From: Salegentibacter tibetensis
GTDB lineage: Bacteria; Bacteroidota; Bacteroidia; Flavobacteriales; Flavobacteriaceae
Length of the DNA stretch: 64,000 nt
NCBI RefSeq assembly: GCF_020164485.1
Contig: NZ_JAIQZA010000017.1
Coordinates: 26,428 to 90,427, forward strand
Direction of reading: 5' to 3'
Shown here piece after piece: positions 57,373 through 64,000 of this stretch. The translations under genes were made by a program, and so were the position numbers. The notes beneath the pieces were generated by a model, which ran no database searches, was not told where the DNA came from, and saw only the letters and a program-made list of their open reading frames with translations. The stretch's first letter is position 1. Every line of letters starts with the position of its first letter.

Positions 57373-57450
57373 TACCAGGGCTTATTCAGAAAAGATACAC
57401 AACTTGTTCCCAACTTGTTTACCACTTGTTCATTTTTTGGACTAGTTATT
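57373..57450. repeat. Dispersed repeat family B, copy 2
   Basis: ACCAGGGCTTATTCAGAAAA...CCAACTTGTT...CACTTGTTCATTTTTTGGAC matches copy 1 at 53431-53500 with an insertion of about ten bases and a decayed hairpin. Confidence 0.7.
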
Positions 57451-57567
57451 TTTATAACTTATGAAGGTTCAAATATTTAATAAATTAAAGTTTATTGAAA
57501 TTCATTGTTGGTTCATCATTCAAAAATTATACTGAACACTTTTATCTTTTTCACGTAAATTTTCTAG

Positions 57568-57863
57568 AGTTGGTTTTTCGACCAGGAAGAATATATCTCT
57601 AAGCAAATTGCTTCCAAAAAATATCAGAATAACAGCGAAGTAATTAGAGATGCTTTACGATTGCACGGCATCTATCGCGAAAAAGTTATTCAGGATTTAA
57701 GAAAAGAAATTGAACTAGGTTGGGATGGCCCGGATAGTTCAATGACTTTGGATCAGATTATTGAATCCAAGAAGAAACCTTGATGAATCATTACAGCTTC
57801 CAACTGAGCCAATCATCCAAATTAAAATCCAACAAAACCAAAATCATCTCATTTTTATATTAA
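57568..57863 (+). pseudogene. ParDE toxin-antitoxin relic
   Basis: The frame from 57568 to the TGA at 57781-57783 encodes the central and C-terminal part of a ParD-type antitoxin (ISKQIASKKYQNNSEVIRDA, then SSMTLDQIIESKK), but its N-terminal beta strand is missing and a TAG lies upstream. The stop overlaps an ATG (57783) starting MNHYSFQLSQSSKL, which resembles the start of a ParE toxin and stops after 26 codons. Both parts are therefore truncated and presumably dead. Confidence 0.65.
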
Positions 57864-57865
57864 AA

Positions 57866-57896
57866 AAAACCTGCAACTTTTAAGGTTGCAGGTTTT
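57866..57896. terminator. Terminator after the DJ-1/PfpI gene
   Basis: AAAACCTGCAAC (57866-57877) and GTTGCAGGTTTT (57885-57896) form a perfect 12-bp stem with a 7-base loop. On the minus strand it is followed by T-rich sequence, 18 bp after the stop codon at 57915. It may also work for the plus strand. Confidence 0.9.
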
Positions 57897-57914
57897 AAAT
57901 TAAAAGAGCTTTAG

Positions 57915-58592
57915 TTATTTAAGCATCTCGTATAATTTTTCAGAAGCTTTGTTGGAAGATGCAGGATTTTGTCCTGTAATTAAATTTCCATCTTCAAGCA
58001 CATAAACTTCCCAGTCGCCAGACTTAGAATAAATGCCTCCATTTTCTTTCAGCATATCCTCCACTAAAAATGGAACAACATCGGTTAACTGCACAGCTTC
58101 CTCTTCAGTATTGGTAAAGCCGGTTACTTTTTTTCCTTTCACTAAGGGTTCCCCATTTTCATTTTTCACATTTTTAAGAGCTGCAGGGGCGTGACATACC
58201 AACCCGATTGGTTTTTCTTGTCTGTTAAACGCCTCTATTAAAGCTATAGAAGCTTTATCTTCTGCAAGATCCCAAAGCGGGCCGTGACCTCCGGGGTAGA
58301 ATACGGCGTCAAATTCTTCCGCCTTAATTGTATCTAACTTTAAGGTGTTTTCAATCACTTTTTGAGTTTCAGCATCTTTATAGTAGCGTTTGGTATCCTC
58401 GGTTTGTGCATCTTCACTTTCACTGCTCGGATCAATAGGAGCTTTACCTCCCTTGGGCGTAGCTACCGTAACGTCAACTCCTTTGTCTAACAAATTGTAA
58501 TAAGGTGCTGCGAATTCTTCGATCCAAAATCCTGTTTTTTCTCCTGTATCCCCCAATTTATCATGAGAGGTTAATACAAATAGTACTTTCAT
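57915..58592 (-). CDS. DJ-1/PfpI-family protein (HchA-like)
   Basis: The 225-residue class I glutamine amidotransferase-like protein has the nucleophile Cys in LVCHAPAAL and the acidic residue of EEFAAPYYNL in the usual place. HchA/DJ-1 relatives act as glyoxalase III, deglycase or chaperone; which of these applies cannot be told. It is the last gene of the DoxX-MarR operon, together with two other oxidoreductase-type genes, so a role against reactive carbonyls or electrophiles fits. Confidence 0.87.
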   Translation of the reverse strand: MKVLFVLTSHDKLGDTGEKTGFWIEEFAAPYYNLLDKGVDVTVATPKGGKAPIDPSSESEDAQTEDTKRYYKDAETQKVIENTLKLDTIKAEEFDAVFYPGGHGPLWDLAEDKASIALIEAFNRQEKPIGLVCHAPAALKNVKNENGEPLVKGKKVTGFTNTEEEAVQLTDVVPFLVEDMLKENGGIYSKSGDWEVYVLEDGNLITGQNPASSNKASEKLYEMLK

Positions 58593-58622
58593 ATCTTTCT
58601 TTATTTTTAATTATAAAATTTC

Positions 58623-59261
58623 TTAGTCACGGACTGCTTTTTCAATCGGAGTCTCGCCGTCAAGAATTTCAAAAATCCGATTTTGCTTTACATCATCGTC
58701 CAGAACTTCAACAAGAGTACGAGCCACATTTGCTCTGGAAATACTTTCTTGTTTATCTAATTTTTCCTTTAGCTGAATTTTTCCGGAACCATCTTCATCT
58801 GTAAGCGCACCAGGTCTAACAATAGTATAAGCTAATCCGCTATTTTGTAGATAATCATCTGCATTTCCTTTTGCTCTTAGATAATCTCCAAGCTCTTCAC
58901 TAATTCCGGGATTATCAGCGCCCATTGAGCTAAGCATAACAAACTTCTCAACTTCTGCATTCTTAGATGCGTCAGTGAATCTTTTTGCTCCTTTCTGATC
59001 TACTTCAATCACTTTTTTTCCACCAGAACCGGCAGCAAAAATTACTTTATAGGCACCTTTAACAGCATGATTTAGATCTTCCTCTAAATCGGCCAAAACT
59101 GCGGAAACATTTTCTTTTTCAAATTGCTTTTTTTGCTCTGGTTTTCTTACCATAGCAATGGGTTGATATTTTTCGGATTTTTTTAATAAATCGATAATGA
59201 TTCTTCCCGTGCTGCCGTTCGCACCGGCAACTAATACATTCTTCTTTTCACTCATAATCAT
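58623..59261 (-). CDS. NmrA/SDR-like NAD(P)-binding protein
   Basis: The 212-residue atypical short-chain dehydrogenase-like protein has the Rossmann motif VAGANGSTGR near the start and the blocks VMLSSMGADNPG and YTIVRPGALTDE. ATG codons at 59261 and 59255 are both possible; the second removes only two residues. The catalytic Tyr-Lys pair of classical SDRs is not obvious, as in NmrA-like redox sensors or NAD(P)H-dependent reductases. It lies 50 bp after the quinone oxidoreductase-like gene. Confidence 0.85.
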   Translation of the reverse strand: MIMSEKKNVLVAGANGSTGRIIIDLLKKSEKYQPIAMVRKPEQKKQFEKENVSAVLADLEEDLNHAVKGAYKVIFAAGSGGKKVIEVDQKGAKRFTDASKNAEVEKFVMLSSMGADNPGISEELGDYLRAKGNADDYLQNSGLAYTIVRPGALTDEDGSGKIQLKEKLDKQESISRANVARTLVEVLDDDVKQNRIFEILDGETPIEKAVRD

Positions 59262-59311
59262 TTTTTTTATTTAGTTATAATATATAATCTATTGACCAAT
59301 TCTAAGAATGT

Positions 59312-60295
59312 TTAGGATAAGCTTATGATTACTTTTCCCTGTGCTCTTCCGGTCGCCAGATATTCGTAAGCATCAACTCCATCTTCAAAGGAATAAATAA
59401 GGTCTACTATTGGTTTAATATCTCCATCTTCTACCATTGTTTTTATCTCCTTCAACTGCGCTGCATTGGGCTGCATCCAGGTGTGTTTATAGGCTACCGA
59501 TTTTTCTTTTATTAGATTAGATAATTCTTCGGGTAATTTATAATCTTTGATCCCCATTATTTTAGCCGACTCTTCGTCTGGCGGACCTACGATTGAGGTT
59601 AGAGTACCGCTTTTTTTAATAATTTCAAAAGCATCAAACGTATAGTCATCTCCCAAAGTGTCAAAAACAATATCCAAGTTATTGGCAACTTCTTTGTAAT
59701 CTTCCGTTTTATAATCTATTACGCGGTCAGCTCCTAAAGCTTTTACCCAATCTGCATTTTTAGTGCTGGTGGTTGTATAAACGATAGCTCCTTTTGCTTT
59801 AGCATACTGAATAGCAAAACTACCTACACCACCGGATCCGGCGTGAATAAGAATTCTGTCGTCTTTTTTTAAACCAGCTTTTTCTAAAGCCTGGATTGCG
59901 GTGATTCCCGTTAAAGGCAGTCCTGAAGCTTCTTCAAAAGATATATTTTCCGGTTTTTTAGCAACCTTATCTTTATTAATCGTAACGAATTCTGCTACCG
60001 TACCCATCTGTTCATGGGGTACCCTGGAATATATTTCGTCACCAATTTCAAAATCACTAACATCAGCTCCTTTTTCCACAACCACACCGCTAACATCAAA
60101 ACCTATTGTAACCGGCAGCTTTAAAGGCACCAGTTCTTTTAGATGTCCTTCTGCCATTTTATAATCAATAGGATTTAATGAAGCAGCCTTAACTTCAACT
60201 AAAATTTCATTTGGCTTTATCGATGGTTTTTCAATCTCATTGATAGATAAACTATCCTTAATTTCACCGTATTTTACTATCTGTAGTGCTTTCAT
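59312..60295 (-). CDS. NADP-dependent zinc-free alcohol dehydrogenase / quinone oxidoreductase (MDR family)
   Basis: The 327-residue medium-chain dehydrogenase has the N-terminal GroES-like domain and the nucleotide motif HAGSGGVGSFAIQYAKAKG. Structural-zinc cysteines are absent, so it is of the quinone oxidoreductase/enoyl-reductase type. The C-terminal AYEYLATGRAQGKVI block is typical. It probably reduces quinones or unsaturated carbonyls. It is third in the MarR operon, 49 bp after marR. Confidence 0.9.
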   Translation of the reverse strand: MKALQIVKYGEIKDSLSINEIEKPSIKPNEILVEVKAASLNPIDYKMAEGHLKELVPLKLPVTIGFDVSGVVVEKGADVSDFEIGDEIYSRVPHEQMGTVAEFVTINKDKVAKKPENISFEEASGLPLTGITAIQALEKAGLKKDDRILIHAGSGGVGSFAIQYAKAKGAIVYTTTSTKNADWVKALGADRVIDYKTEDYKEVANNLDIVFDTLGDDYTFDAFEIIKKSGTLTSIVGPPDEESAKIMGIKDYKLPEELSNLIKEKSVAYKHTWMQPNAAQLKEIKTMVEDGDIKPIVDLIYSFEDGVDAYEYLATGRAQGKVIISLS

Positions 60296-60343
60296 ATCTA
60301 TTGTTTTTTTAATTAATAATTTATTTATCAGTAAGTTAAGGTA

Positions 60344-60799
60344 TTATTGGTCATTTTCCCTGTTTGAAAGAATATCGATCCATTTATTGAGCGTATCCTT
60401 TAAGAGCATTACTTCTGTTAGCGTTACATCTTCCGTTAGCAAAGTATTTAGCAACTTCTCAGGAATTGGGAGCGCAGTATTTCTAAGTGCTTTTCCTTTT
60501 TCCGTAAGTTGGATAAATACACTTCTTTCATCTTTTTCAGAGCGGGTACGCAGCAGTAAATCCAGGTTCTCCATTCGTTTAATAAGCGGAGACAAGGTAT
60601 TGGTGTTTAATAATAATTTTTCACCAATTTGATTAACCGATAATTCACCATTTTCCCATAGCACCAATAAAACCAGATACTGAGGATAGGTTAAACCCAT
60701 TTCTTCCAGGAATGGTTTGTAGGCCTTCGTAATTAGCCTGGAAACCGAATAAATAGGAAAGCAGATTTGATTGTTCAATTTTAATTGCTGATCGTCCAT
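60344..60799 (-). CDS. MarR-family transcriptional regulator
   Basis: The 151-residue winged-helix protein starts at ATG 60799 (MDDQQLKLNNQICFPIYS). A TTG at 60850 lies inside the DoxX gene and would add 17 unlikely residues. The wHTH (LSVNQIGEKLLLNTNTLSPLIKRM) and wing (RSEKDERSVFIQLTEKG) are clear. The opening ICFPIYSVSRLI resembles OhrR-type members, where a Cys senses peroxides (here Cys12). It probably represses its own operon through the palindrome at 61259-61270. Confidence 0.9.
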   Translation of the reverse strand: MDDQQLKLNNQICFPIYSVSRLITKAYKPFLEEMGLTYPQYLVLLVLWENGELSVNQIGEKLLLNTNTLSPLIKRMENLDLLLRTRSEKDERSVFIQLTEKGKALRNTALPIPEKLLNTLLTEDVTLTEVMLLKDTLNKWIDILSNRENDQ

Positions 60800-60804
60800 A
60801 ATAT

Positions 60805-61230
60805 TTATTTTTTTGAATTTCTCCAGGCTTTCCACGCGCCAGAAGACCAAAGTGCCCAGACTATAAGAACTGGTTGAAAGAAAAGCCTTATTAGTCTTGC
60901 TCTATCTGAATCTAAAGCTCCGAAGGCATCTTTTCCGTCTAAATACTGGGCGACATTACCGGGAAAAATCAGGATAAAGAAAATTGCTAATGTCCAACCT
61001 ATTGCAGCACGTTGCTTTTTCCAAAATAATAAAGCTAGACCTAATGCCATTTCAACAATTCCAGACAATATAACTACTAAATCTTTGCTTAATGGAACCC
61101 AGTCTGGAACCTGGGCCTGGAAGTCTACTCTATTAAAAGTTAAGTGACTAAAACCGGCAAAAATCATGAACAGCGCTAGCAAAATTCTAAAAATGTTTTG
61201 TGTTAGTGTTATTTCGGTTTCTCTATTCAT
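60805..61230 (-). CDS. DoxX-like membrane protein
   Basis: The 141-residue protein has four membrane helices with the DoxX pattern (AGFSHL, LSGIVEMALGLALLF, then FPGNVAQYLDG). It is the first gene of the minus-strand operon. MarR starts 5 bp after its stop. DoxX proteins are linked to redox or thiol stress, but their chemistry is not settled. Confidence 0.85.
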   Translation of the reverse strand: MNRETEITLTQNIFRILLALFMIFAGFSHLTFNRVDFQAQVPDWVPLSKDLVVILSGIVEMALGLALLFWKKQRAAIGWTLAIFFILIFPGNVAQYLDGKDAFGALDSDRARLIRLFFQPVLIVWALWSSGAWKAWRNSKK

Positions 61231-61258
61231 TACTTCTATTTATATCGCTCAAAACTAT

Positions 61259-61279
61259 ATCGTGCACGATTCAAATATA
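61259..61279 (-). promoter_or_regulatory. MarR-type operator abutting the operon promoter
   Basis: The perfect 12-bp palindrome ATCGTGCACGAT (61259-61270) is followed, one base upstream on the minus strand, by TATATTTG (61272-61279), an exact TAnnTTTG -7 box. It is 29 bp before the DoxX start. No -33 TTG was found at 19 bp. The placement suits repression by the MarR protein of this operon. Confidence 0.72.
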
Positions 61280-61379
61280 ATCAATTTAAATACCTATTAA
61301 TTAGAATTGTCATAGTAATTACTTATCGTCAATAGACTTTTATAACTTACCAAGAAGGATTTTGGAGATTTTAAGAACA

Positions 61380-61500
61380 ACAAGGAAGAGAAGTTGAGTT
61401 ATACTGGTACGCCCCTGGTATTTCAATGTCTATGAATCAAATTATTGAATCCAGGAAAAATCTTGAGGAATCATTAGGAATTATTTTCAAGCGGCACTTG
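61380..61500 (+). pseudogene. Second ParD-type antitoxin relic
   Basis: The DNA TTTCAATGTCTATGAATCAA followed by ATTATTGAATCC matches the end of the ParD relic at 57741-57790, including the GAATCATTA just after the stop position. Reading SMSMNQIIESRKNLEES, it has lost its stop codon and its upstream part. Confidence 0.5.
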
Positions 61501-61638
61501 AGGATAGTGATAGATTCACCTTCAATTACGCCAAGAAAGACCTGTACTCTGGTCAATAAAATAATTTAATAATGGCAAAACCCAATTCTGTACCTATCAA
61601 AATCAGTACAGACTCCGCTAAATGGGAGGTAAGGAAAC

Positions 61639-61790
61639 AATTAGGCTTGATCCGATATAGCAAGGGATAAGAAAGATTCTAAAAGTAAAAAAGCCACCCA
61701 AAAAGGTGGCTTATCTTGCTTAGTAGCGGGAGATTTTGAAATATTGACCCAATTTATACAAGATTTAAGGGCTATTGCGGATTTAAACTT
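61639..61790. repeat. Dispersed repeat family A, copy 3
   Basis: AATTAGGCTTGATCCGATAT, a perfect hairpin AAGCCACC / GGTGGCTT (61691-61712), then TAGTAGCGGGAGATTTTGAA and CCCAATTTATACAAG. It is the best match to copy 1 (48481-48632). The hairpin may terminate the GDCC-protein transcript. Confidence 0.8.
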
Positions 61791-62007
61791 AATCTGTAGT
61801 TCCACAACATAAATTTGATTCCTGTATAGGTGGACATGGAACAGTACCATAGCTACAAAATACACAGCAATCATCTTTCAATGGTTTTATAACAGCTTTA
61901 CAGTTGGAGCATGAATAAAAGAATTGGCAAGCATCTGTAGGCATGATTTCTTCCTTAGAAACCTTGCAATGAGGACAAGTAAGAACAGATTTTAGGATAG
62001 TTTTCAT
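61789..62007 (-). CDS. GDCC-motif small cysteine-rich protein of mercury-type loci
   Basis: The 72-residue protein has three Cys pairs: CPHC near the start, CSNC in the middle and the block DDCCVFCSYGTVPCPP near the end. This composition matches the short GDCC-type proteins found next to mer genes in Bacteroidota and others (here Asp replaces Gly of the name motif). It may bind metal. It lies 9 bp after the flavin disulfide reductase stop, last in the cluster. Confidence 0.8.
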   Translation of the reverse strand: MKTILKSVLTCPHCKVSKEEIMPTDACQFFYSCSNCKAVIKPLKDDCCVFCSYGTVPCPPIQESNLCCGTTD

Positions 62008-62016
62008 ATTTAATTA

Positions 62017-63363
62017 TTATAGCATTGATGAGATATCCGAACCCATTGTCGGATATGCATAAATCATTTTTTTTAAGTCTTTAACTGGTATCGATTTAAA
62101 CATAGCAAGAGAGAAAAAATTTATAGTTTCTTCAACCCCTGGACCAATAAGATGAACTCCCAGAAGAGTTCCTTTGTCAGTATCTATTATGGTCTTGTAT
62201 GCATATTCCTGGACATTAAGTCGTTTTGCATTGAACCATTCTGGCACCGCATTCGAATTTATTTTAATGTTTAAACCTTTCTTTTTCGCTTCTTCTTCGG
62301 TTAACTCAACGGAAGCCATGGCGGGTAAAGTAAATACCACTGACGGCATGGATGGATAATCTGGTGTCTTCTTATTTTCTTTGATAATGTTGGAAGCAAC
62401 TATATGGCCTTCATAAACTGCTACTGGTGTGAGAGGTAGTCCTGAAGTGTCGGCAGAATCACCAGCAGCATAAATAAACGGATTTGAAACGCTTTGTAGA
62501 TATTCATTGACCTCAACTCCCCTTTTGTTTGAACTAATAGATGCAGCAGACAAATCCAGGTCATTTATATGTGGTACTCTTCCTGCACTGTTGAAAACCG
62601 TTTCAGCCGTGAACTCTGTTTCGGCAAAATGTTTTTCACCGACAACGGTGTAACCGTTTGTTTCCTTTTTAATTCCTATGACGTTCGTTTCAAGCACCAA
62701 CCTTACTCCAAGTTTTTGTGTTGCTTCAGATAAGTGGTGAACTATATCCTTGTCAAAATTTTCTAAAGGTCGAGTTCCCCGATGTATGATGGTAACTTCT
62801 GCTCCACATCGCTTAGCTATATGAGCAAACTCAAAAGCCACATATCCCCCTCCAATAAAAATTAAGGACTTTGGTAGTTCCTGAAGATTTAAAAAATCCG
62901 TACTGGTCAAAGCATGGTCACCACCTTCAAATTTTAATTGACGGGCCCTTGCTCCCGTGGCAATAACAATTTTATCTCCCTTCAAGATTTCCGATTCAAT
63001 TTTGACAGAATCATTCGTAATGAAGCGGGCAGCACCGTGATAGGTGTCGATATCGTTGTGCTTGTATCCCTTTTCAATTTTTTTAGGCATTGCATCTACA
63101 AATTCCTGCTTGAAGGCCATGATATCCTTCCAGTCTACTTCAGGAATAGTATTAATTCCCTTTCCTGCTAATCTTTGAGCAAAGTCTCTCACTTCGGTCG
63201 CACCAATTATTATCTTTTTCGGGTCACAACCCCGAAGAGCGCAAGTTCCACCATAAGGCAGCTCATCTGTAACAGCGACTTTCAAACCTTTGGATGCACA
63301 CTTACTAGCAATAGTCATACCTGACATACCTGAACCAATTACTATAACATCATATTGTTTCAT
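62017..63363 (-). CDS. FAD-dependent pyridine nucleotide-disulfide oxidoreductase (MerA-like)
   Basis: The 448-residue enzyme has the FAD motif VIGSGMSGMT, the redox-active pair in GTCALRGC (Cys41, Cys46), the NAD(P) motif FIGGGYVAFEFAHIA and the C-terminal dimer domain. In place of the usual HPT active-site block it has YAYPTMGSD, where Tyr takes the His position as in mercuric reductases. The C-terminal Cys pair of MerA is missing (it ends SSML), so Hg(II) reduction is not certain. It overlaps merTP by 4 bp. Confidence 0.87.
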   Translation of the reverse strand: MKQYDVIVIGSGMSGMTIASKCASKGLKVAVTDELPYGGTCALRGCDPKKIIIGATEVRDFAQRLAGKGINTIPEVDWKDIMAFKQEFVDAMPKKIEKGYKHNDIDTYHGAARFITNDSVKIESEILKGDKIVIATGARARQLKFEGGDHALTSTDFLNLQELPKSLIFIGGGYVAFEFAHIAKRCGAEVTIIHRGTRPLENFDKDIVHHLSEATQKLGVRLVLETNVIGIKKETNGYTVVGEKHFAETEFTAETVFNSAGRVPHINDLDLSAASISSNKRGVEVNEYLQSVSNPFIYAAGDSADTSGLPLTPVAVYEGHIVASNIIKENKKTPDYPSMPSVVFTLPAMASVELTEEEAKKKGLNIKINSNAVPEWFNAKRLNVQEYAYKTIIDTDKGTLLGVHLIGPGVEETINFFSLAMFKSIPVKDLKKMIYAYPTMGSDISSML

Positions 63364-63911
63364 TGTTCTGGATTATTTGTGACTTTATATCCTGTGCGTT
63401 CAATAGCTATTTTCACATCTCCCACATTAGTAAGTGTACTATCAAATTTGACAATAGTATTGCCTTCTTCGTAAGACACCTGGCAGGAGACAATACCATT
63501 CAGCTTGTTAACTTCGCTCTTTACGTGACCCTCGCAACCTGCGCATGTCATACCACTTACTAAATATTCCACCGTCTGAATATTTTGCTCCTGAACGAAT
63601 ACTATTTCTTTTTCATTGGAAGGATAAAAAGCTTCTGAATAGTATGGAAATGACAAACTTAAAATTACAAAAACAGTTACGCCACCAAGAAATGTTTTGG
63701 ATTGGAAGAATGAAGTTGGGGATTCCGTATCGCAGCCACAATCCTCACTCTTGGTGGGCTTTATTTTTAAATACCATGCTAACCCTAATGCCAATATCGA
63801 AACCACTACAAGAGGCCACCTAAAAGGTTCTAACCAGGAAAAATTGCCTGTTAAACTTCCTGTTCCTGCTACCTGGATATTCCGGACTAAGCTGACCCCT
63901 CTAAAGCCCAC
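63360..63911 (-). pseudogene. merTP: MerTP mercuric transport fusion protein, 5' end lost
   Basis: The frame encodes the later MerT membrane segments (from AGTGSLTGNFSWLEPFRW), a metal-site CGC (EDCGCDTE) and a C-terminal MerP/HMA domain with GMTCAGCEGH. A full MerTP should start earlier, with a first membrane helix and a Cys pair. Here the reading before VAGTG is foreign (GFRGVSLVRNIQ) and runs into repeats of an IS21-type end. The GTG at 63911 is only the first codon of that foreign part. It is probably truncated by insertion and non-functional. Confidence 0.78.
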
Positions 63912-64000
63912 CTTTTAGGTATCTGTCATTCCGGCGGATGCTGACCCCCTTATAAATTAAAAAAATGGCTGGCCGGCAAAATTATTCCGGAGCATACTGA
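63875..64000. mobile_element. Terminus of an IS21-type insertion sequence
   Basis: Three direct copies of ATTCCGG-N7-CTGACCCC-like sequence occur at 63880-63900, 63928-63948 and 63984-64000 (last one cut by the window edge). Several copies of such a motif at the tip are a hallmark of IS21-family ends. The junction with merTP is near 63871-63880. No transposase is visible; it must lie beyond the window. Confidence 0.65.

Larger units (their letters stand above)
57056..57914. other. Repeat-rich intergenic region upstream of the acyl-CoA dehydrogenase
   Basis: The 859 bp contain repeat C copy 2 (57239-57328), repeat B copy 2 (57373-57450), a ParDE relic (57568-57863) and the terminator of the DJ-1 gene (57866-57896). 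The acyl-CoA dehydrogenase promoter should lie in 57056-57180, but no clear box was found. Confidence 0.65.
61231..61788. other. Decayed region between the MarR operon and the mer-type cluster
   Basis: Besides the operator (61259-61279) it holds a second ParD-like relic (about 61380-61500), a short frame starting MAKPNSVPIKISTDSAKWEV at about 61572 that runs into a repeat, and repeat A copy 3 (61639-61790). No intact gene is seen. Confidence 0.6.

Noticed and set aside
60800..60850. Longer MarR protein starting at a TTG inside the DoxX gene
   Set aside because: MarR homology begins at the ATG at 60799, and the extra residues are an alternative frame of DoxX.
61641..61874. Minus-strand frame of 77 codons overlapping the GDCC gene
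   Set aside because: Most of it is repeat A copy 3 and the rest is an alternative frame of the GDCC-motif gene.
63360..63911. Intact MerTP gene with GTG start at 63911
   Set aside because: The first 12 or so residues derive from the IS21-type repeats and the first MerT helix is missing.
1..64000. CRISPR arrays, tRNA or rRNA genes
   Set aside because: No regularly spaced direct repeats of 25-40 bp and no cloverleaf-like sequence were seen. The short TAGCGGGA stretches in repeat A recall tRNA ends but lack the rest of the molecule.

Overview
The window looks like chromosome from a marine-type member of Bacteroidota, most likely Flavobacteriaceae. The pointers are a SusC/SusD pair, a type IX secretion sorting tail, many SPII lipoproteins, A+T-rich coding sequence and promoters of the Bacteroidota type (TTG-N19-TAnnTTTG). 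The species is not identifiable from sequence alone.

Bases 1-40,200 form one large pectin (homogalacturonan) utilisation locus. A LacI-type regulator (3390-4409, + strand) sits among three minus-strand blocks. Block A (3046 down to 1) carries GH28, a CE8 pectinesterase and a CE12 acetylesterase cut by the window edge. Block B (17719 down to 4426) is one tight run of cytoplasmic and transport genes: kduI, kduD, uxaC, kdgK, kdgA, a TRAP transporter (dctP, dctQ, dctM), uxaB, uxaA and two Gfo/Idh/MocA proteins. Block C (39869 down to 17887) holds susC, susD and a surface glycan-binding lipoprotein, then after a terminator a T9SS protein with four tandem modules and a PL9 lyase, then after a second terminator a PL1/CE8 relic, PL10, a three-module PL1-CE12-esterase protein, GH105, CE8, DUF4861 and a second GH28. 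Polymer would be de-esterified and cut outside or at the surface, imported through SusCD, trimmed by GH28/GH105 in the periplasm and taken up by the TRAP system. Galacturonate (UxaC, UxaB, UxaA) and unsaturated uronate (KduI, KduD) routes converge on KDG, and KdgK plus KdgA give pyruvate and glyceraldehyde-3-phosphate. The 14-bp palindrome TGTAATCGATTACA occurs before GH28, kduI and susC. Each time it abuts a -7 box with a candidate -33 element 19 bp further upstream, which predicts one LacI-controlled regulon.

Bases 40,200-57,900 are an accessory and stress region with visible decay. It holds a frameshifted P-type cation ATPase, a vWA lipoprotein, a 55-residue membrane peptide, a histone H1-like peptide, a manganese catalase with a DsbA-like partner, an alpha/beta hydrolase, an S41-type lipoprotein, a LuxR-type regulator, a broken HTH gene, an amidohydrolase and an acyl-CoA dehydrogenase. 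Between them lie dispersed repeats, palindrome clusters and a ParDE relic.

Bases 57,900-61,300 are a five-gene minus-strand operon (DoxX, MarR, quinone oxidoreductase-like, NmrA-like, DJ-1/PfpI) with a palindrome at its promoter; a second ParD-like relic lies on its other side. Bases 61,789-63,911 are a short mercury-type cluster (merTP, flavin disulfide reductase, GDCC-motif protein). Its first gene has lost its 5' end to what looks like the terminus of an IS21-type element running off the window.
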